Assembly (NCBI GenBank): GCA_035632955.1
Contig: DASQFU010000218.1
Coordinates: forward strand, 1 to 21,065
Reading direction: 5' to 3'
DNA from: DASQFU01 sp035632955
GTDB lineage: Bacteria > Eisenbacteria > RBG-16-71-46
Length of the DNA stretch: 21,065 nucleotides
Shown here: piece after piece, positions 16,050 to 21,065 of the stretch
Layout: every line of letters begins with the position of its first letter
Numbering within the stretch: position 1 is the first letter of the stretch
Position numbers and translations under genes: made by a program
The notes under the pieces: model-generated
Told to the model about the DNA's origin: nothing
Seen by the model: the letters and a program-made list of their open reading frames with translations, nothing else
Databases searched by the model: none

Positions 16050-16717
16050 CAATAAACCTTCGGCACCAGACGAGCGGTGCGTCCCATGTAGCCGCGATAC
16101 GCCTCGCCGAACTGCTCGACCATGAACTGCTCCTCGACGTCCATCCGCCGTTTGAACATCCACCACACCATCGGCATCAGCAGCAGCGCGACGGTGCTGC
16201 GGAACACGCCCGCGAAGCCGAGGTCCATGAGCAGAATGCCGAGGTACGACGGGTGCCGCACCACGCGGTAGAAACCCTGCGTGTGGAGGGTGTGGCCCTC
16301 CTGAACCGCGACCACCGAGACGAAGCGCTTGCCGAGCTCGAGCATCGGCCCGAGCCGCAACGTGACACCCACGGCCAGCAGCGCGAAGCCGATCCAACGC
16401 GTCGCATCGCCGCCCGGAAACACCCAGAGGTCACGCGCGTCCATGTAAGGCATGACGAAGGCCGTGAAAAGCGAGTGGAACATCAGGAGCGGGAAGAACG
16501 GGCGCCAATCGGGGGCGTGCTTCAGGCCGCGGCTTCGCCCGGACGTGCTGAGCGTCATGACCGGGATCATGATCAGATGCAGCACGACGACTCCGACCCG
16601 CACCGGATGCGCGAAGAACCCCTGCCAGCTTCCCCAACCCATGACCATGAGGAAGAGGAACAGCAGGACGTTGAGCGGGATGCCTATCGCCTGGCGGAGG
16701 GACACGTGCGAAGCCAC
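16049..16717 (-). CDS. Isoprenylcysteine carboxyl methyltransferase-like membrane protein
   Basis: This 222-residue protein has about five membrane segments (PLNVLLFLFLMVMGW, VGVVVLHLIMIPVMTL, FPLLMFHSLFTAFVMP, IGFALLAVGVTLRL and STVALLLMPMVWWMF). The C-terminal part carries the ICMT/PEMT-family cofactor region: QGFYRVVRHPSYLGILL (residues 147-163), then RMDVEEQFMVEQFGEAYRGYM (191-211). Bacterial members are S-adenosylmethionine-dependent methyltransferases of mostly unknown substrate. All candidate starts are GTG. The one at 16717 is chosen because GGGAGAG lies 9 bases upstream; a longer form would begin at 16771. It has no evident link to RecA function, despite lying between recA and recX. 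Confidence 0.82.
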   Translation of the reverse strand: MASHVSLRQAIGIPLNVLLFLFLMVMGWGSWQGFFAHPVRVGVVVLHLIMIPVMTLSTSGRSRGLKHAPDWRPFFPLLMFHSLFTAFVMPYMDARDLWVFPGGDATRWIGFALLAVGVTLRLGPMLELGKRFVSVVAVQEGHTLHTQGFYRVVRHPSYLGILLMDLGFAGVFRSTVALLLMPMVWWMFKRRMDVEEQFMVEQFGEAYRGYMGRTARLVPKVY

Positions 16718-16807
16718 GAAGTTTGGCTCTCCCACGCGAAGGCCGCGGCGCGAGGGAGGAACGCCCCGCACGCCGCGGCACGCGTCACGGCAGCGTCCAG
16801 CGCGCGG

Positions 16808-17305
16808 CTACATCGGCGGCGACTGGTCGCTGTTGAAGGTGTCGACGATGATCTTCCAACCAGCGTCGGTCTTCTTGTAGATGGTCACGTACTTGCCGAC
16901 GTCCTGGAACGGCTTGCCGCTCGAGCCCGTGCCCTTCATCGTGTAGCTGCCTAGCTCGACCGCCATGTCGCCCGCCTCGGATACGATCACGTCGCGCGTC
17001 GTCGGCACCAGCTCCATACCCGGCATGCTCATGAACCCAACCCACGCGGCGCGGATCGCGCCATGCCCATCGGCCCGGGGGCCGTTCGCGGGCAGGACCC
17101 GCGCGTCGCTCGCGTAGAAGGCGACCACCGCGTCGGTATCCCGCGCGGCCATCGCCGCGGCGAACGCCTTGGTGATGCTGTCGACCGACGCGTGAACCGC
17201 AGCCGTGTCCACGACGGGAGCCTGGGTCTGTGGAGCCCCGGCACAGGCACCGATCAGCGCAACGACCCCGAATGCCAGCAGCAAGCGTGCAACGCGCGAA
17301 CGCAT
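16808..17305 (-). CDS. Lipoprotein with NTF2-like (SnoaL/DUF4440-type) domain
   Basis: This 165-residue exported lipoprotein has an N-terminus MRSRVARLLLAFGVVALIGAC ending in a lipobox IGAC with Cys21 as lipidation site. After a short Gln/Pro linker, residues 40-160 fit the NTF2-like fold: HASVDSITKAFAAAMAARDTDAVVAFYASDARVLPANGP, then GKYVTIYKKTDAGWKIIVDTFNSDQ. Such domains bind small molecules or act as scaffolds, and no catalytic set can be named. GGAGG lies 5 bases before the ATG at 17305, so this start is preferred over an in-frame TTG at 17317. It begins 85 bases after the recA stop; nothing else clear is seen in that spacer. Confidence 0.85.
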   Translation of the reverse strand: MRSRVARLLLAFGVVALIGACAGAPQTQAPVVDTAAVHASVDSITKAFAAAMAARDTDAVVAFYASDARVLPANGPRADGHGAIRAAWVGFMSMPGMELVPTTRDVIVSEAGDMAVELGSYTMKGTGSSGKPFQDVGKYVTIYKKTDAGWKIIVDTFNSDQSPPM

Positions 17306-17390
17306 ACACACCTCCAAATGTTGGACGAGAAACCCGATCGTGCGTCGGAGCAGAGCGAGCCGCGCCGCGACCGGTTATCGAGGCGGCAGG

Positions 17391-19028
<1,638 letters not shown>

Positions 19029-19123
19029 GGGCTGCGTCTCCTTCGCAGGGGGCGGTGTCCTCGCGGGCACGGATGCGGGGCGCTCGTCGCCGGCGCTCGC
19101 GGCGGGCGCGAGCGGCGTGAATC

Positions 19124-19134
19124 GCATACTACAC
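19124..19134 (-). repeat. Second copy of GTGTAGTATGC in the recA leader
   Basis: The 11-base word GTGTAGTATGC occurs at 19205-19215 and again here on the minus strand, 81 bases nearer to recA. Both contain a TAGTAT that could be a -10 element. This copy has no good -35 partner at 16-18 bases. The rest of the 245-base recA-thpR spacer is GC-rich and shows no gene. Confidence 0.6.
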
Positions 19135-19206
19135 GACCCGCCGGCGCGATCGACCTCGAGCGACTCGGCGCTTCCAACCCAGCCAATCCCGAGTTCGCAA
19201 CCCGGC

Positions 19207-19235
19207 ATACTACACATTTGTGCACTCGATGGAAA
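19207..19235 (-). promoter_or_regulatory. Putative recA promoter
   Basis: On the minus strand TTTCCA (19235-19230) is followed after 17 bases by TAGTAT (19212-19207). This would start a transcript with a leader of about 170 bases before recA. It lies in the only sizeable gap of the cinA-thpR-recA region, which suggests recA has its own promoter. Confidence 0.5.
19211..19224. promoter_or_regulatory. Imperfect palindrome, candidate LexA (SOS) operator
   Basis: The minus strand reads TGCACAAATGTGTA, arms TGCAC and GTGTA around AAAT, one base short of a perfect palindrome. It fills most of the spacer of the putative recA promoter, a place where a repressor would block RNA polymerase. From memory it resembles the TGCNC-N4-GTGCA LexA box described in Fibrobacter, with one mismatch. 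No LexA gene is in the window. Confidence 0.4.
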
Positions 19236-19273
19236 GCCTGATTTCCGGGCCGGATTCATAAGGGGGGCGGCGA

Positions 19274-19873
19274 TCACCCGCCCCCGAGCGCCACCTCCTC
19301 GCGGACCCGATAAATCGATCCCTTCGGCGACAGCGTGCTGTGCACCACCGCGATTCGGTCCACCCGGAATCGCACCGGCGGATCGATCACGAGATCCGCG
19401 AGGGGCAAACTCCAGTCCTGATCCCGGTCGCGAACGCGGCCGATCGTCAGATGAGGCGCGAAGGGCCGATCGGCCCGATCGAAGCCGCGCTGCCGCAGCG
19501 CGTGCTCGAGATCACGCGCCATCGCGACGAACGGCTCCGCACCTGCGGAGAGCCCGACCCACAGAACGCGCGCGCGCTCCGGTTTCGGGAACGCGCCGAG
19601 CGGTCCGAGCGCCGCGTCGAAAGACGCATGGGCTCGCGCTGCATCGTGCGCGGCCAGGGCGGCGCGGCGGCAACCGTCCTCGCCGAGATCGCCGAGAAAC
19701 CGCAGCGTGTAGTGGAGGTTGTCCTGGCGCACCCAGGAAACGGCATCGCCCGGCCGGCGCAACTTTTCGATCGCATCGGCGGCCGCGGCCTGCGCCGCCG
19801 CCGACGGAAACACCGCGAGAAAGATCCGCATCCGCTCGCGCTCGGCGCGGCTGCCGGACGCTCGCTCGGGCAT
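19274..19873 (-). CDS. thpR: RNA 2',3'-cyclic phosphodiesterase (ThpR/LigT family)
   Basis: This is a 199-residue 2H phosphoesterase. The two catalytic H-x-T motifs are HYTL (His54, Thr56) and HLTI (His141, Thr143), with the family contexts DNLHYTLRFLGDL and FAPHLTIGRVRD. Such enzymes hydrolyse 2',3'-cyclic phosphate ends of RNA; the in vivo substrate is usually unknown. The ATG at 19873 directly abuts the cinA stop. A second ATG at 19831 would give MRIFLAVFP, the more usual family start, and a 185-residue protein, so the true start may be there. Neither has a strong ribosome-binding site. The cinA-thpR-recA order is conserved in many bacteria. Confidence 0.92.
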   Translation of the reverse strand: MPERASGSRAERERMRIFLAVFPSAAAQAAAADAIEKLRRPGDAVSWVRQDNLHYTLRFLGDLGEDGCRRAALAAHDAARAHASFDAALGPLGAFPKPERARVLWVGLSAGAEPFVAMARDLEHALRQRGFDRADRPFAPHLTIGRVRDRDQDWSLPLADLVIDPPVRFRVDRIAVVHSTLSPKGSIYRVREEVALGGG

Positions 19874-20968
19874 TCAGTCCAACGCGGGGTCGAGCGGCAG
19901 GCCGCGGAGCTGGCGCCGCACCAGGTCGAGCGCGGTCTGCACCGAGCGCTCGCGGATCACGTGCCGCCGGCCGAGCAGGCGATACGTGCGCACGGCGTCC
20001 CCAGCCGGAGAGGAGACGCCGATGAACACGGTGCCGACCGGCTTCTGCTCGCTTCCCCCCTCGGGCCCGGCGACGCCGGTGATGCCGACGCCGACCTCGA
20101 CTTCGGCTTGCTTACGCGCCCCGCGTGCGAGCTGCTCGGCGACCGGCGCGCTGACGGCGCCATGCGCTTCGAGGTCGGCCGCGCGCACGCCGACCAGCGC
20201 GATCTTCGAGGCGTCGGAGTAGGTCACGAATCCGCGCTCGAAGTAACGCGACGAGCCGGGAACGTCGGTGAGCCGCTTGGCGAGCAGGCCACCGGTGCAG
20301 GACTCGGCGCTGGCAAGCCGGAAGCCGCGCTCGAGCAACACCTCGCCGACGACTTCCTCCAGCCCTCGCGGGCCGTCTTCATAGACGACGGCGCCGACGC
20401 GCGCCATGAGCTGCTCCCGCGCCCTGGCCGTCACGACGCGGACGGCTTCCGGATCGCCCCCGGCGACCGTGACCCGCAGGTCCACGCCGTGATAGCTCGG
20501 GAGGTAGGCGAGCGTCGCGCCCGGCCAGCCGCGCGGCAGCTTGCCGATCCTCTCGTGGAGCTGGCTCTCGTACGCCCCGGCCGTGCGCAGGGTGAATGAC
20601 GCGACTTCCCGCCCGGTACGCGGCCGCAGATAGGGCACCACGAACTCGGTGGCGAGGGTTTCCATCTCGAGCGGCACACCGGGAAGCATGATCAGCGGCT
20701 TCTCGTCCTCCAGGATCAGGAGCCCGGGCGCGGTGCCGACCGGGTTCGGCCATGCCTGCGCTCCTCTCGGCAGGAGCGCCTGACTCTCCACCGAGGCCGC
20801 GAGCTTCCGGCCCGCCCGCTTCGCGCGCTCGCGAATGCGCGCGAGCACTTCCTCGTCGAGTTGGAGCGGGCGCTTCAACACCGTCGCGACCGCCTTGCGA
20901 GTGATGTCGTCGGGGGTCGGACCGAGGCCACCGGTCATCACGACGGCATCGGCGCGATCGAGCGCCAT
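19874..20968 (-). CDS. cinA: CinA-family protein, 5'-truncated (N-terminal part inverted)
   Basis: The visible 364 residues cover most of a CinA protein. The molybdopterin-binding-like domain starts mid-fold at ALDRADAVVMTGGLGPTPDDITRKAV and continues through LPGVPLEMETLATEFVVPYL. The C-terminal PncC-type nicotinamide-nucleotide amidase domain carries RLASAESCTGGLLAKRLTDVPGSS and GVGITGVAGPEGGSEQKPVGTVFIG. About 60 N-terminal residues are missing. To the right the frame stays open but is the antisense of a plus-strand CinA N-terminus, so that part is not CinA coding on this strand. The ATG at 20968 is only the first usable codon after the break, not a native start. If the break is real, this domain would not fold; the amidase domain might still work. 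If it is an assembly error, the gene is intact. Confidence 0.85.
   Translation of the reverse strand: MALDRADAVVMTGGLGPTPDDITRKAVATVLKRPLQLDEEVLARIRERAKRAGRKLAASVESQALLPRGAQAWPNPVGTAPGLLILEDEKPLIMLPGVPLEMETLATEFVVPYLRPRTGREVASFTLRTAGAYESQLHERIGKLPRGWPGATLAYLPSYHGVDLRVTVAGGDPEAVRVVTARAREQLMARVGAVVYEDGPRGLEEVVGEVLLERGFRLASAESCTGGLLAKRLTDVPGSSRYFERGFVTYSDASKIALVGVRAADLEAHGAVSAPVAEQLARGARKQAEVEVGVGITGVAGPEGGSEQKPVGTVFIGVSSPAGDAVRTYRLLGRRHVIRERSVQTALDLVRRQLRGLPLDPALD
20951..20966. repeat. Inverted repeat at the cinA break
   Basis: GGCGC (20951-20955) and GCGCC (20962-20966) flank GATCGA and form a perfect 5-bp stem. The stem ends immediately before the plus-strand ATG and coincides with the point where cinA coding switches strands. 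Confidence 0.85.
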
Positions 20969-21065
20969 GCAGATCGAGATCATCACGATCGGCAACGAAG
21001 TGATCTCGGGCCGCACGCTCGACACCAACTTCGCCTTCCTCGCACGCGTCCTGGAAGAGGCGAGC
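20967..21065 (+). CDS. cinA: CinA N-terminal fragment in inverted orientation, partial
   Basis: From the ATG at 20967 the plus strand encodes MQIEIITIGNEVISGRTLDTN and then FAFLARVLEEAS, 33 codons open to the right edge. This is the standard beginning of a CinA molybdopterin-binding-like domain (EIITIGNEVISG, D-T-N). It lies head to head with the minus-strand remainder of cinA and has no Shine-Dalgarno in front. It is the only well-supported coding sequence on the plus strand. It is best read as the missing start of the same gene, turned around by inversion or by misassembly at a contig end. Confidence 0.8.
   Translation, partial: MQIEIITIGNEVISGRTLDTNFAFLARVLEEAS

Noticed and set aside
14558..16954. 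Long plus-strand open frame of 798 codons
   Set aside because: It is the antisense of alaS, recX and the methyltransferase gene. Its translation is His/Arg/Leu-rich with no recognisable fold, as expected in GC-rich DNA.
19029..19277. N-terminal extension of recA up to 19277
   Set aside because: It crosses the putative promoter and operator and has no RecA similarity; the ATG at 19028 has a good ribosome-binding site and gives the usual start.
20969..21028. N-terminal extension of cinA on the minus strand from a TTG at 21028
   Set aside because: These codons are the exact antisense of a well-conserved CinA N-terminus on the plus strand, so the minus reading is not expected to be native coding.

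Overview
This is a GC-rich bacterial window. Almost every gene lies on the minus strand, and genes are packed with 1-4 base overlaps and many GTG starts. The gene content is core housekeeping: ribosomal proteins, tRNA-Gln, prs, ispE, alaS, recA, recX and cinA. Combined signs are a signal-peptide parvulin, a lipoprotein, GmhA and rhamnose-sugar genes (a Gram-negative-type envelope), SpoVG, and a CTC-type L25. They suggest a poorly cultured lineage of the Gemmatimonadota/Eisenbacteria/deltaproteobacterial sort, but the placement is only a guess. No mobile element, CRISPR array or rRNA was seen, and there is no gene-free stretch over 300 bases.

Reading in the direction of transcription, from right to left. 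(1) 19874-21065: cinA. Its N-terminal coding piece lies in the opposite orientation at the right edge. (2) 19873-15510: thpR, recA (interrupted by a 162-residue mini-intein), an NTF2-like lipoprotein, an isoprenylcysteine-methyltransferase-like membrane protein, and recX. alaS follows at 15460-12734. This is the familiar cinA-thpR-recA-recX-alaS order with two inserted genes. (3) 12660-9052: a sugar-nucleotide/envelope operon with rmlA (long form), rmlD, a GmhA-like isomerase and a UbiA-family phosphoribosyltransferase, followed one base later by ispE, and then spoVG. (4) 7574-1: a promoter, tRNA-Gln(UUG), then prs, rplY (CTC), pth, rpsF, ssb, rpsR, a DUF2232 membrane protein, rplI, a parvulin-TPR protein, a bifunctional-nuclease-family protein, and the start of a periplasmic-binding-fold protein that runs off the left edge.

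The genes form three functional blocks: translation and nucleotide supply (prs, L25, Pth, S6, S18, L9, tRNA-Gln, AlaRS), DNA repair and recombination (RecA, RecX, SSB), and envelope assembly (Rml, GmhA, UbiA family, IspE for isoprenoid precursor, parvulin).

The most notable signals are four. First, a RecA mini-intein sits in the L2 DNA-binding loop with intact splicing residues. Second, the 5' end of cinA is inverted exactly at a small GGCGC/GCGCC hairpin, which is either a micro-inversion or an assembly fold-back. Third, a LexA-like palindrome lies inside the spacer of a putative recA promoter. Fourth, L25 has a tail made of nine Lys-Asp repeats encoded by a hexanucleotide array.
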